Shown: positions 32,631 through 41,220, numbered from the stretch's first letter. The stretch is 41,640 nt of DNA from CAZGMJ01 sp964526785 (GCA_964526785.1 CAZGMJ010000046.1:1-41640); one strand, 5' to 3'. The notes: generated by a model from the sequence alone, not told the origin. Numbers and translations are program-made.

Positions 32631-33773
32631 ATGAAGGTGCTCGTTCTGTACGATTATCCGCCCTCGCCGGGCGGGTTGGCCACGCAGGGCGACCTGCTGT
32701 ACAAGGGACTTAAGGAACTGGGCGTCGATGTGCATGCCGCGAATTTCGAGGCCGCCCAGGAAAAGGAGTGGTACTATCGCTGGTTCGCGCCCGATGTCGT
32801 TGTAGGGGTCGGATACTGGGGGCATTCGCCGCACCTCGTTCTGCATCCTCAGCGATACGGCGTGACGCCCATACCCTGGCTGGTGGCCGACGGTTATCTC
32901 GCGAATTATCACGAAATTCTCGAGGCACTGCCGCTGATCCTCGTAACTTCGAACTGGGTCAAGAAGGTGTATATGCGCGACGGCCTCAGCGGTGGGAACA
33001 TCGACGTGCTGCACGTCGGTTGCGACACGGATTCGTTTGTCCCTCGGGATAAGACCGATCCGAAGATTGCGGCCGTTCGCGAGTCGATGGGGGTGGCGCC
33101 CGATCAGATCATGGTGCTGACGGTCGGAGGCGACGCCGCCTCGAAAGGCGCCCAGGAGGTGATGCAGGCGCTGGCTATCAACGACAGCGAGGCGCCGGAC
33201 TGGAAATACGTCTGCAAAGTCTGGCCGCAGGAGCGCACCGATCAACAGAACATGGCGGACATGCAACTCGCTATGCATCTCGGCATTGACCAGAACGTGG
33301 TGTACAGTACCGGCCGTATGTCGCGCAATTACATGCCGTACCTGTTGGCCGCGTGCGACATCTACGCCGCACCGTCCCGCCTCGAAGGCTTCGGCATGAT
33401 TCAGGTCGAGGCCAACGCATGTGAGAAACCGGTCATCGGCATCAAAGCGATGGGCATGCTCGATACGATGGTGCACGGCAAGACCGCCTATCTGGCGGGC
33501 GTTGCACAGGAGATACGCATGCGGGAGGCCACGGTCGGCGACGAGTCGGGCTATGAGCCCGGCCACCGGGTGGTCTTCAAGAGCCCCCGGACGGTCGATT
33601 ATCGCGCCAGCGTTCACGATATCGCCAACTATATGATGGACCTGATGAAGGATGCGAAACTCCGTGGGAAGATGGGCAAAGCGGGTCGACAGCGCGCCCT
33701 GGCCAATTTCGACTACCGCGTTATCGCCAGGCGGTTCGTCCAGATCGTCTCCGATCGACTGGGGATAACGTAG
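32631..33773 (+). CDS. GT4-family glycosyltransferase
   Basis: A 380-residue cytoplasmic GT-B glycosyltransferase. The N-terminal Rossmann domain opens with MKVLVLYDYPPSPGG, whose glycine pair is the usual acceptor-side loop. The C-terminal nucleotide-sugar domain has the E-x7-E motif (SRLEGFGMIQVEANACEKP) and a downstream MGKAGRQRA helix. Donor and acceptor are not predictable. AGAGGAG precedes the start, 21 bp after the deacetylase stop, and the next gene begins 1 bp after its stop, so all three genes are translated from one message. The PIG-L/GT4 pairing suggests synthesis of a glycosylated small molecule or an oligosaccharide. Confidence 0.88.
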   Translation: MKVLVLYDYPPSPGGLATQGDLLYKGLKELGVDVHAANFEAAQEKEWYYRWFAPDVVVGVGYWGHSPHLVLHPQRYGVTPIPWLVADGYLANYHEILEALPLILVTSNWVKKVYMRDGLSGGNIDVLHVGCDTDSFVPRDKTDPKIAAVRESMGVAPDQIMVLTVGGDAASKGAQEVMQALAINDSEAPDWKYVCKVWPQERTDQQNMADMQLAMHLGIDQNVVYSTGRMSRNYMPYLLAACDIYAAPSRLEGFGMIQVEANACEKPVIGIKAMGMLDTMVHGKTAYLAGVAQEIRMREATVGDESGYEPGHRVVFKSPRTVDYRASVHDIANYMMDLMKDAKLRGKMGKAGRQRALANFDYRVIARRFVQIVSDRLGIT

Positions 33774-33774
33774 T

Positions 33775-34941
33775 ATGGACGCCGCTTCGCAGAAGAAGAT
33801 CGAGCGGGCGAAGGAGGCCGCCCTTGAAGTCCTGCTCCACAACGCAAAAGGTCCTTTCCGCGGACTGCCGCGCACCGCCGGCTGGGGCTATCCCGAGCCT
33901 TACACGCGGGATCTGATGATCGCCTCGCTCGGCATCCTTACGACGAACAATGAGCGCCTGTTGAAGTCGCTGCGCCGGGTGCTGGAGACGGCGGCGAAGA
34001 ACCAGAGCGGGCTTGGCCATATCTCCTCATTGATTCACGATCCCGATGATCGCGGGGCGAGCGACTGCACCCCCTTGTTCCTGATGGCCGTGGGCATATT
34101 TCGCAGGGCCATGAACGAGCCGGACTTTCTGGCCGAGGCGGTGCAGAAAGCCTTGACCTGGATGCAGTACCGCAGTCCCGCCAGTCGCGTAATGGTCACG
34201 CAGGACCCGACCAGTGACTGGCGCGACGAACAGTGGGTGCTCGGCTACGGCCTGTACGTCAACGCCGTCATGCATGCATATCTGAGATTGCTCGGCCAAA
34301 ATGAAAGGGCAAATAAACTGCGCGAGGCCATGGGACATTTTGCCGTTCGAGGCGACAGACAGAATCGGCACATCCATGAAGGCCTCGTCCTGCAGCGAAA
34401 ACCGTATTACGCACTGTGGTCGTACAAAGTCTACCGAAGCGAGCGATTCGACCTGCTGGGCAACAGCATCGCAATTCTTTCCGGGATTGCCTCGCCGGGT
34501 CGGTCGCGAGCGATCGTCACGTGGATCGAAAGCGAATGTGAAGAACTGCGCCGCCGTGAACTGCTGGTCGGCCAACTGGCTCCGAATTTTTTCCCGTACG
34601 TCAATCCGAGCGACCCCGACTGGCTGCCGCGGTACGAACGATACAACCAGCCGGGCGAATACCACAACGGCGGAATCTGGCCGTTCGTATCGGGTTTCCA
34701 CATCGCCGCCATTGTCGCCGCTGGTAAGCATCGCCTGGCGGAGAAGAAGCTGCTCGCTTTGACCGAACTGGTCAGACCCGCGCGCGAAGCGGAGGTTGAA
34801 TTCGGCTTCAATGAATGGCATCGGGCCCAGGACGGCACGCCTCAGGGCCAGGACTGGCAAACGTGGTCTGCTGCGATGTATTTGTACGCGGCCGCTTGCG
34901 TGGAGCGGAACATGCCCTTATTCTTCATAAATGCACAGTGA
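33775..34941 (+). CDS. GH100-like / neutral-invertase-type (alpha/alpha)6-barrel glycoside hydrolase
   Basis: A 388-residue protein without a signal peptide, so cytoplasmic. The segment EPYTRDLMIASLGIL near the N-terminus, QPGEYHNGGIWPFVSGFHIAA and QDWQTWSAAMYLYAA near the C-terminus match the neutral/alkaline invertase (GH100) and glycogen-debranching-like barrel families. Candidate acid residues are the Asp in TRDLM and the Glu in GEYHNGG. The annotation could equally be amylo-alpha-1,6-glucosidase type. It starts 1 bp after the glycosyltransferase stop with GGGG upstream. Presence of a hydrolase with a transferase and a deacetylase suggests that the cluster makes and remodels a sugar product. 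Confidence 0.75.
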   Translation: MDAASQKKIERAKEAALEVLLHNAKGPFRGLPRTAGWGYPEPYTRDLMIASLGILTTNNERLLKSLRRVLETAAKNQSGLGHISSLIHDPDDRGASDCTPLFLMAVGIFRRAMNEPDFLAEAVQKALTWMQYRSPASRVMVTQDPTSDWRDEQWVLGYGLYVNAVMHAYLRLLGQNERANKLREAMGHFAVRGDRQNRHIHEGLVLQRKPYYALWSYKVYRSERFDLLGNSIAILSGIASPGRSRAIVTWIESECEELRRRELLVGQLAPNFFPYVNPSDPDWLPRYERYNQPGEYHNGGIWPFVSGFHIAAIVAAGKHRLAEKKLLALTELVRPAREAEVEFGFNEWHRAQDGTPQGQDWQTWSAAMYLYAAACVERNMPLFFINAQ

Positions 34942-34977
34942 AATCGAATTTGCAGATAACTCGACCTGGAGGATGAC

Positions 34978-36408
34978 ATGAGCAACAGCAGACTCACGCG
35001 CAGAGCGTTTATCAAGATGGCGGGACTGACAGCGGTCGCGGGCCTCAGCCGGACTGCGTTGGCACAACAGAGCAACAAGCCCAACGTGCTGTTCATTGCC
35101 GTCGATGATCTGCGTCCCCAGCTTGGCTGCTACGGGCACAAGCAGATGATCTCTCCGAATATTGACCGTCTGGCCGCCGACGGGGTTACTTTCACGCGCG
35201 CCTACTGCCAGGTTCCCGTCTGCGGCGCCTCGCGGGCGAGCCTGCTGACGGGCGTGAGGCCGACGCGCGACCGATTCGTCGGATACGACACATGGGCCGA
35301 AAAGGATCTGCCCGGCGCGCTGTCGGTTGCCGAACATTTCAAGAACAACGGATACCACACGATTTCGAACGGCAAGATTTTCCATCATGCCAGAGACTGC
35401 CACGATAGTTGGAGCGAGGCGGCGTGGAGGCCGAGAGGCGCCTGGCGGGATTATCAATTGGACGAGAACAAGGAGATAGCCAGCCAGAGCCCGAAACACG
35501 CCGGTCCGCCGTATGAAGCCGCTGACGTTGCCGACAATGCGTATTACGACGGCAAAGTCGCCGATAAGGGCATCTCCGACTTGCGCCGGCTCAAGAAGAT
35601 GGACAAGCCGTTTTTCCTTGCTCTGGGCTTTTTCAAGCCGCACCTGCCGTTCAACGCCCCGCAGAAATACTGGGACATGTACAAACGCGACGAGATTGAC
35701 ATGGCGGACAACCCCTTTCGTCCAAAAGGCGCCCCGGATGCGGCCATGCACAACTGGGGGGAATTGCGCGCATATCATGGTATTCCCCGCAAAGGGCGGC
35801 TCTCAGATGATCTGGCCCGCACGCTCGTGCACGGCTATTACGCATGCGTCAGCTACACCGACGCCCAGATCGGCCGCGTAATGGCCGAACTCGACCGCCT
35901 CGGCCTGCGAGACAACACCGTCGTCATCCTCTGGGGCGATCATGGCTGGAACCTGCGCGAGCACGGTCTCTGGTGCAAGCACTGCAACTTCGAGACGTCG
36001 CTCCATTCACCTCTGATTCTGGCCGGTCGCGGCATTCGGTCGGGCGTGCGAACCAAAGCCCTTACCGAATACCTCGATATCTACCCGTCGCTGTGCGAAC
36101 TCTGCGACATACCGATTCCCGGTCATGCCGAAGGCAAGAGCTTCGTGCCCTTGCTCAAAGATCCCAACAGGCCCTGGAAGAAGGCCGCATTCAGCCGATT
36201 CTTCAATGGCGATTCGGTCCGAACGGATCGGTATCTCTACACCGAATGGCGCGGGAAAACAGGTGACCGATACGCTCGAATGTTGTACGATCATTGGCAC
36301 GATCCGAAGGAAAACGTCAATATCGCCGAAAAGCCCGAGAACGCCGAACTGGTGTGGCGACTGAGCAATATGATCGCTCGCATGAAGGCCGGCGAGCAAT
36401 TGGATTGA
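34978..36408 (+). CDS. Tat-exported sulfatase 1, iduronate-2-sulfatase-like
   Basis: A 476-residue type I sulfatase with a Tat signal (LTRRAFIKMAGL, about 5-30). Metal-binding Asp43-Asp44 lie in AVDDLRP. The formylglycine signature is C82-G-A-S-R-A-S-L-L-T-G, in which Ala replaces the usual Pro of C-x-P-S-R. Further site residues are GDHGWNLREHG and the WCKHCNFE stretch. The sequence resembles the iduronate-2-sulfatase group (S1_7), which removes 2-O-sulfate from uronates, though exact substrate is not predictable. A Cys-type sulfatase needs a maturase; the next gene, 36 bp downstream, encodes one. GGAGG precedes the ATG at 34978. Confidence 0.9.
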   Translation: MSNSRLTRRAFIKMAGLTAVAGLSRTALAQQSNKPNVLFIAVDDLRPQLGCYGHKQMISPNIDRLAADGVTFTRAYCQVPVCGASRASLLTGVRPTRDRFVGYDTWAEKDLPGALSVAEHFKNNGYHTISNGKIFHHARDCHDSWSEAAWRPRGAWRDYQLDENKEIASQSPKHAGPPYEAADVADNAYYDGKVADKGISDLRRLKKMDKPFFLALGFFKPHLPFNAPQKYWDMYKRDEIDMADNPFRPKGAPDAAMHNWGELRAYHGIPRKGRLSDDLARTLVHGYYACVSYTDAQIGRVMAELDRLGLRDNTVVILWGDHGWNLREHGLWCKHCNFETSLHSPLILAGRGIRSGVRTKALTEYLDIYPSLCELCDIPIPGHAEGKSFVPLLKDPNRPWKKAAFSRFFNGDSVRTDRYLYTEWRGKTGDRYARMLYDHWHDPKENVNIAEKPENAELVWRLSNMIARMKAGEQLD

Positions 36409-36444
36409 TTTGAACGACGCACGGACTTACGACGAAGTATATAC

Positions 36445-37572
36445 ATGCAGCCATTTACATTACTGATCAAACCATCGGGCTCGGACTGTAACGTCGATTG
36501 CAGCTATTGTTTTTACAAGGAACGGGCCGCCGAGATCGGCACGGGTCGCCAGCGTATGAGCCTCGAAGTGCTCGAAACGCTGGTCAAGGATTATATGCGG
36601 TTGAAGTTCCCGCTGGCCGGCTTTGCGTGGCAGGGTGGCGAACCGACGCTGATGGGACTGGATTTCTACAAGAGGACCGTTGAATTGCAGAAGCAGTACG
36701 GCTCGCCGGGGCAGGAGGTGGGCAACTCCCTGCAAACGAACGCCATCCTGCTCGACGATGCGTGGTGTGAATTTCTGGCGGCGAACAACTTCCTGGTCGG
36801 CGTCAGCATCGACGGGCCGAAGGAGTTTCACGACTACTATCGCGTCGATCACGCCGGCGGCGGCACGTTCGACAAGGTCATGCGGGCCGTCAACAACTGC
36901 AAGAAGCATGGTGTCGAGTTCAATACGCTGACACTGCTCAATGCGAAGAATGTCGAGCATCCCGAGATTGTCTTTGATTTTCTCGTTGAGCTGGGCACGA
37001 CGTATCTGCAGTTCATTCCCTGTGTCGAACTCGATCCGAAAACGGGGGAAGTCGCCGACTTCTCCATTACGCCGGCGCAGTACGGCGAGTTTCTGTGCAG
37101 GGTTTTCGACCGCTGGTACGAATACGGCCCGGACAAACTGAGCATACGGGACTTCGATTCGTTTCTCTCGTATTATCTGGGCGGCAGGCACACCATCTGT
37201 ACGTTCGACAGGCAGTGCAGCCAGTACATCGTCATCGAGCATACGGGCGACGCGTATTGCTGCGATTTTTTCGTGGAGCCGAAATGGCACCTCGGCAATA
37301 TCATCGATACGCCCATCGAGCAACTGGCGGCCAGCGCGAAGAAGCGCAAGTTCGCACGGGCCAAGACGAATCTGTGCAGCAAGTGCATGGTCTGCAGGCA
37401 TCTGGCGATCTGCCGGGGTGGATGTATGAAGGACCGAGCGCCGTTCGATAAGGACAACTACGGCTGCGAGAGCTATTTCTGCGATGCATACAAGCGGTTC
37501 TTCGATTATACCGGGCCGCGTTTTATGCAAATAGCCGCCGATGTCAGTTCCGGCCGTATGGTACGATCTTGA
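36445..37572 (+). CDS. Anaerobic sulfatase-maturating enzyme-type radical SAM protein, copy 2
   Basis: A 375-residue radical SAM/SPASM protein collinear with the copy at 29117, and closely similar from the first residue (MQPFTLLIKPSGSDCN) to the last cysteine block. Cys15-x3-Cys19-x2-Cys22 binds the SAM cluster; WQGGEP and the C-terminal cysteines (CRHLAICRGGC) are conserved. It directly follows sulfatase 1 (36 bp) and is likely co-transcribed, so it should convert that enzyme's Cys82 to formylglycine. No strong ribosome site is seen before the ATG at 36445, which suggests translation coupled to the upstream gene. Presence of two copies may mean different sulfatase preferences or different regulation. 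Confidence 0.9.
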   Translation: MQPFTLLIKPSGSDCNVDCSYCFYKERAAEIGTGRQRMSLEVLETLVKDYMRLKFPLAGFAWQGGEPTLMGLDFYKRTVELQKQYGSPGQEVGNSLQTNAILLDDAWCEFLAANNFLVGVSIDGPKEFHDYYRVDHAGGGTFDKVMRAVNNCKKHGVEFNTLTLLNAKNVEHPEIVFDFLVELGTTYLQFIPCVELDPKTGEVADFSITPAQYGEFLCRVFDRWYEYGPDKLSIRDFDSFLSYYLGGRHTICTFDRQCSQYIVIEHTGDAYCCDFFVEPKWHLGNIIDTPIEQLAASAKKRKFARAKTNLCSKCMVCRHLAICRGGCMKDRAPFDKDNYGCESYFCDAYKRFFDYTGPRFMQIAADVSSGRMVRS

Positions 37573-37713
37573 TTGCGTCGCAACTCGCTGTCGCATTGGT
37601 TCTGTGAAAGAAATGCCGGGACGACGGGCGACCGGCCCGAGTAGAGCTGAACAATACGCGGGGTTGTCACTGAGACGCTTGTCCGCTGAACACACTTGAT
37701 AACAGGAGTTTCC

Positions 37714-38688
37714 ATGTATCCGACCAATCGCCGAGGCTTCCTAACCCATTCGATAGCGGCCGCAGCGGGACTTGGGCTGCCAAGTTTGTCTTTGGCACAA
37801 TCGCGGGATTCGACGAGGCCGGACAACGGCTCGCCGTTGCGCCGCGCCCGGGGCAATCCGATTGCGGTCTCGACGTATTCGTTCTGGCAGTTTCGGCGGG
37901 ACCGGATGGTGTCGATCGAGCGGTGCATCGAGGAGGCGGCGAGCATGGGCTTCGACGGGGTGGATATTCTGCTGCGGCAGATGGAGCGCGAGGACAGGGA
38001 TCTCGACGCGCACTGCCGGAGTCTCAAACGAGCGGCTCTGGTCAACGGCGTCGATCTGTGTTGTTTGTCTACGCATCAGGGTTTTCTCTCCCCGGATAAG
38101 GACAAGCGGCGGCGCAATATCGAACTGACCAAGCACCAGATCGAGATTGCATACGAGCTCGGCATTCCGATCATGCGCCTCAATACGGGCACCTGGGGCA
38201 CATCGAAGGACTTCGACGACCTGATGGCCCATCGCGGCATCGAGGCTCCGGTCGAGGGCTACACCGAGGAAGACGGCTTCACGTGGGTGATCGACAGCAT
38301 CGAACAGTGTCTGCCGACGGCCGAGAAGTGCGGCGTCATTCTCGGGCTGGAGAACCACTGGGGCCTTGCTCGGACGCCCGAAGGGCTGCTGCGTATTGTC
38401 AACGCCATCGAGTCGCCGTGGCTGGAAGTGCTGCTCGATACGGGCAACTTCCTCGAAGATCCGTACGACAAGCTGGCAATGTGCGCCCCGCAGACCGTTT
38501 TCATGCAGGCCAAGACCTACTACGGCGGCGGGCTGTGGTACACGCTCGATCTCGATTATCCGCGGATCGGGCGGATCATGCGCGAGCACGGCTTTAAAGG
38601 CTATGTTTCGCTCGAATTCGAGGGCCGGGCGGACTGGAAAACGGCCATTCCGAGAAGCCTCGATGTTCTGCGAAGCGCCTTTGCGTGA
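37714..38688 (+). CDS. Tat-exported sugar phosphate isomerase/epimerase-like TIM barrel
   Basis: A 324-residue protein with a Tat-type signal (NRRGFLTHSIAAAAGLGLPS) and an AP-endonuclease-2/xylose-isomerase-like barrel. Metal-site residues appear in GLENHWGL (Glu/His), LLDTGNFLED (Asp) and YVSLEFEGRADW (Glu). Planctomycetes use many such exported barrels near sulfatases, probably acting on released sugars, but the reaction is not predictable. The ATG at 37714 has AGGAG 5 nt upstream; a TTG six codons earlier is inside the upstream leader. Gap to maturase 2 is 141 bp with no convincing promoter, so read-through from the sulfatase operon is possible. Confidence 0.82.
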   Translation: MYPTNRRGFLTHSIAAAAGLGLPSLSLAQSRDSTRPDNGSPLRRARGNPIAVSTYSFWQFRRDRMVSIERCIEEAASMGFDGVDILLRQMEREDRDLDAHCRSLKRAALVNGVDLCCLSTHQGFLSPDKDKRRRNIELTKHQIEIAYELGIPIMRLNTGTWGTSKDFDDLMAHRGIEAPVEGYTEEDGFTWVIDSIEQCLPTAEKCGVILGLENHWGLARTPEGLLRIVNAIESPWLEVLLDTGNFLEDPYDKLAMCAPQTVFMQAKTYYGGGLWYTLDLDYPRIGRIMREHGFKGYVSLEFEGRADWKTAIPRSLDVLRSAFA

Positions 38689-38845
38689 CGGCGCGCCCGC
38701 CGGTCCTTGTTGGGTCCGGCAGGCGAGGTTGTCGCGTTGCCCGGCTGTTCGCAGCGGCTGTCCGGGATTCTGGCAGGTTCCGTGCGAATTCAGCACGGCC
38801 TGATGACATTTCTACGGTTGCGTTGCGGCCCGGTGCCTCCTGTTG

Positions 38846-40216
38846 CTATGTGTTGTCCTGGATTCCGGCGAGCCATTCGTTGTGGATTCTGGTCAGGCGT
38901 TTGACGATTTCGGGGTGTTTGTCGGCGAGATTGGTCGTTTCGGTGACATCTTCGGCCAGGTTGCTCAGGAAGGTATTGACCTTTGGGATTTTTCGGCCGT
39001 CAGATTCGGTGGCGGGGCCGTTGTGCACCAGTTTCCAGTCGCCCTGGCGCACCGCCCAGTGGTTGCGGGTTTCCCAGTGCAGGACATCGTGCGGGGAGTC
39101 GGCGCCGGCGGATTCAATGATCGGCGCGATGTCTTTGCCGTCGATGTCGGTTTCGCGCAGGGGGACGCGGCAGTAGCGGGCTATTGTGGGCATCCAGTCG
39201 ATGCTGACGGCTCGCTGGCTGCGGACGGCGTTTGCGGGGATGCGGCCGGGCCATGAGATGATACAGGGGATGCGGATGCCGCCTTCCCACAGCGTAAACT
39301 TATGGCCGCGGTAGGGGCCGGAGTCGCCTCCGCCGCCGAAGGTTCGTTCTTCTACGGAGTGGCCGTGGTCGCTGAGCCAGATGATGATAGTGTCTTCGCG
39401 GAGGCCGAGTTGATCGAGGTGTTCGACGACGCTGCCGACCATTTCGTCCATGGTGGAGACAAATGCGGCGTACATGCGGCGGGGGGCGTCGAGGTGTGCG
39501 TATTCCTTTCGCCACTTTTCCTTGCCCTGGAGCGGGTAGTGGGGCATGTTGATCGCCCAGTAGAGGAAGAAGGGGGTCTCTTTGTTGTCGCTGATGAACT
39601 TTTTGCACTGGTCGACCATTAGATCGCCGAAGAATTCGCCGTCTCGCCAGATTTCCTTGCCGTTTTGCCAGAGGTCGTGGCGGTTGGGGCCGTTCCAGTA
39701 GAAGAAATGCGAGTAGTTGTCGATGCAGCCGCCCATGTGGCCGAAGGATGCGTCGAAGCCCTGGTTGTTGGGCATGGTTTCCGGGGTGTAGCCGAGGTGC
39801 CACTTGCCGACGTGGCCGGTTGCGTAGCCGGCGGCCTTCATCATTTCGGCGATGGTGATCTGTTCGGCGGGCATGCCTCCATGGCCTTTGCGGGATGATG
39901 CGTTGCCGATCAGGCCGGCACGGCGGGGGTAGCGGCCGGTCATCAGTGCGGCCCGCGAGGGCGAGCAGACCGGTGCGCCGACGTAGAACTGGGTGAATCG
40001 CGTGCCCTGGCGGGCGAGTCTGTCGAGGTTCGGGGTGTGGAGGTCTTTGGCGCCGTAGCAGTTGAGGTCGATCGAGCCCTGGTCGTCGGTGAAGATCAGG
40101 ACCACGTTGGGCCTGCGTTTGGCGTCGGTTTGTCCGAATGCCGTTGAGGGGACCGCCGCGGCGGTTGCTGCCGCCCCGAGCATCTTCAGGAATTCGCGTC
40201 GTGTCTGCTCAGCCAT
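38846..40216 (-). CDS. Tat-exported sulfatase 2
   Basis: A 456-residue type I sulfatase with a Tat signal (TRREFLKMLGAAATAAAV). Metal ligands Asp44-Asp45 are in IFTDDQG; the canonical signature is C84-S-P-S-R, oxidised to formylglycine. Other active-site residues are in GHVGKWHLG, DHGHSVEERTFGGGGDSGPYRGHKFTLWEGG and the adjacent RIP. Substrate is unknown (arylsulfatase-like or polysaccharide-type). The ATG at 40216 has AAGGAG 8 nt upstream. The reading frame stays open for a further 950 bp upstream, but that part only translates the mosaic repeats and is not considered coding. Convergent with the isomerase-like gene. Confidence 0.92.
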   Translation of the reverse strand: MAEQTRREFLKMLGAAATAAAVPSTAFGQTDAKRRPNVVLIFTDDQGSIDLNCYGAKDLHTPNLDRLARQGTRFTQFYVGAPVCSPSRAALMTGRYPRRAGLIGNASSRKGHGGMPAEQITIAEMMKAAGYATGHVGKWHLGYTPETMPNNQGFDASFGHMGGCIDNYSHFFYWNGPNRHDLWQNGKEIWRDGEFFGDLMVDQCKKFISDNKETPFFLYWAINMPHYPLQGKEKWRKEYAHLDAPRRMYAAFVSTMDEMVGSVVEHLDQLGLREDTIIIWLSDHGHSVEERTFGGGGDSGPYRGHKFTLWEGGIRIPCIISWPGRIPANAVRSQRAVSIDWMPTIARYCRVPLRETDIDGKDIAPIIESAGADSPHDVLHWETRNHWAVRQGDWKLVHNGPATESDGRKIPKVNTFLSNLAEDVTETTNLADKHPEIVKRLTRIHNEWLAGIQDNT

Positions 40217-40326
40217 GTTGTGTACTCCTTCTGCGTTTGATGGATTATGATGTCCCATGATGCAGTTCGGGCGGCGGCAGTGCAAGGGCAGATTTGGTTT
40301 TGGCTGCGTTTTGCCTATGTTCACAT
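40217..40326. other. Spacer upstream of sulfatase 2
   Basis: Short unique spacer between the sulfatase start and the first repeat module. No promoter of the TTGNNN-17-TATAAT type stands out, so the promoter of sulfatase 2 may lie within or beyond the repeats. Confidence 0.4.
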
Positions 40327-40505
40327 TGGGTTTGTTTTTTCGAAAAGGGGCCACGGGGTCGAGGCACCAAGGCACCAAGGCACCAAGGCACCAAGGCACC
40401 AAGGCATCGAGGCATCGAGGCACAAAGGGAAGACAGACGTCCAGGGAGGTTGCGGATGGAAGATGGGTAATGTTTCGCAGGCACGGCAACTTCTCGATGT
40501 TGCTT
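40327..40505. repeat. Octamer-containing repeat module, copy A
   Basis: Begins with TTGGGTTTGTTTTTTCGAAA, runs through the octamer array (40363-40426), and ends with a conserved block (GGTTGCGGATGGAAGATGGG at 40448-40467) and the segment ending CGGCAACTTCTCGATG. A second copy (40604-40755) lies 230 bp further, separated by the hairpin module. Confidence 0.8.
40363..40426. repeat. Tandem 8-bp repeat (GGCACCAA)
   Basis: Eight consecutive octamers: five exact GGCACCAA, two GGCATCGA and one GGCACAAA. The period is not a multiple of 3. Single or few octamers occur at the same place in the related modules at 6198-6240 and 40634-40655, so the array probably expanded here. Confidence 0.85.
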
Positions 40506-40533
40506 TTGGGTTTGTTTTGCATATCTGTCCAGC

Positions 40534-40611
40534 CGAAGGGGATATCCCTCGACTCGTTGCACTCGCTCGGGACGACACCCGAGTCGATGTAGAGGGGTGT
40601 CGATTGGGTTT
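40534..40611. repeat. Mosaic repeat, hairpin module, copy 3
   Basis: The 78-bp counterpart of the units at 6101 and 6321. The hairpin arms CGACACCC (40573-40580) and GGGTGTCG (40595-40602) are identical; changes cluster in the loop and the 5' part. It is preceded by TTGGGTTTGTTTTGCAT like copy 2. Confidence 0.85.
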
Positions 40612-40755
40612 GCTTTTTCGAAAAGGGATCAAGGGGTCGAGGCACCAAGGCACTGAGGGAGGGCAGGCACCCGGGGAGGTTGCGGATGGAAGATGGGTAA
40701 CTATACGCCGGCACGGCAACTTCTCCATTTCGCTTTTGGCTTTGTTTTTTCAAAA
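40604..40755. repeat. Octamer-containing repeat module, copy B
   Basis: The second copy of the module at 40327, with a shorter octamer part and the same GGTTGCGGATGGAAGATGGG block (40678-40697). It continues into a block (TTGGCTTTGTTTTTTCAAAA) that also occurs at 6503-6530. Confidence 0.8.
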
Positions 40756-41065
40756 AGGTATTGAGGCGCCGAGATATCTCCGACGGATGTTCGGCCACAG
40801 AGGGCACAGAGTGCGCAGAGAACGGGTTCGGTTGGGCGGGTGTCCGCTGTGATGGCATATCACGCTTGTGGGCCAACCTGTGCGAGTGTCGGGCGGGCAT
40901 TGCTGATCCTCCAACGGGTGCGTTGGGCTCCTTCAATGTAGTTATATGACTACAATAAATAAAGACGTTTGCCGGGGGTGAAATGTTCGAGGAAAAATCA
41001 AAGATTAGAAAGTAAAATGCAAAATTGAGGAATCCCGACGGGGCGGGATGGCTGTTGGAATGGGG
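40756..41065. other. Gene-free stretch, right part of repeat region
   Basis: No supported gene. Contains an 18-bp near-palindrome (40937-40954) and an A+T-rich segment (about 40985-41025) of the low-complexity kind found between genes in many environmental genomes. Nothing else recognised. Confidence 0.5.
40937..40954. promoter_or_regulatory. 18-bp near-palindrome, possible operator
   Basis: TGTAGT-TATATG-ACTACA: eight of nine base pairs are symmetric and the ninth is a T:G. Layout is that of a LacI- or GntR-type operator. No adjacent regulator gene is in the window. Confidence 0.35.
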
Positions 41066-41096
41066 TTGGACAGGATTCACAAGATGAGCAGGATTA
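41066..41096. repeat. Short dispersed CAGGATT-type repeat, copy 1
   Basis: Contains GACAGGATTCACAAGATG, then AGCAGGATTA, similar to the sequence at 41586-41616. Motifs of this kind are widespread in environmental bacterial genomes; origin unclear. Confidence 0.6.
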
Positions 41097-41121
41097 CGAA
41101 AGTTGGTATGCGGGGGAGGGC

Positions 41122-41220
41122 GGTCGGCCATGTGTCCGCCATGGCAGTCTTTTTTCGATGCAAGCATCTCTCAGAGTCTGCCTTTGCGTCCACCGTGTTG
41201 CTTTGCACCACGGCTATGGC
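41122..41220. repeat. Imperfect direct repeat, first unit
   Basis: About 99 bp repeated 167 bp downstream at 41289-41386. Best-preserved segments are GGTCGGCC, GGCAGTCT, TTTTCGATG, CATCTCTC and GCACCACGG. No protein-coding signal was seen. Confidence 0.75.

Noticed and set aside
40363..40426. CRISPR array
   Set aside because: Units are 8 bp without spacers, and no cas gene is present.
40217..41167. Open frame extending sulfatase 2 upstream by about 950 bp
   Set aside because: It only translates the mosaic repeats and low-complexity DNA; AAGGAG and the Tat signal fix the start at 40216.
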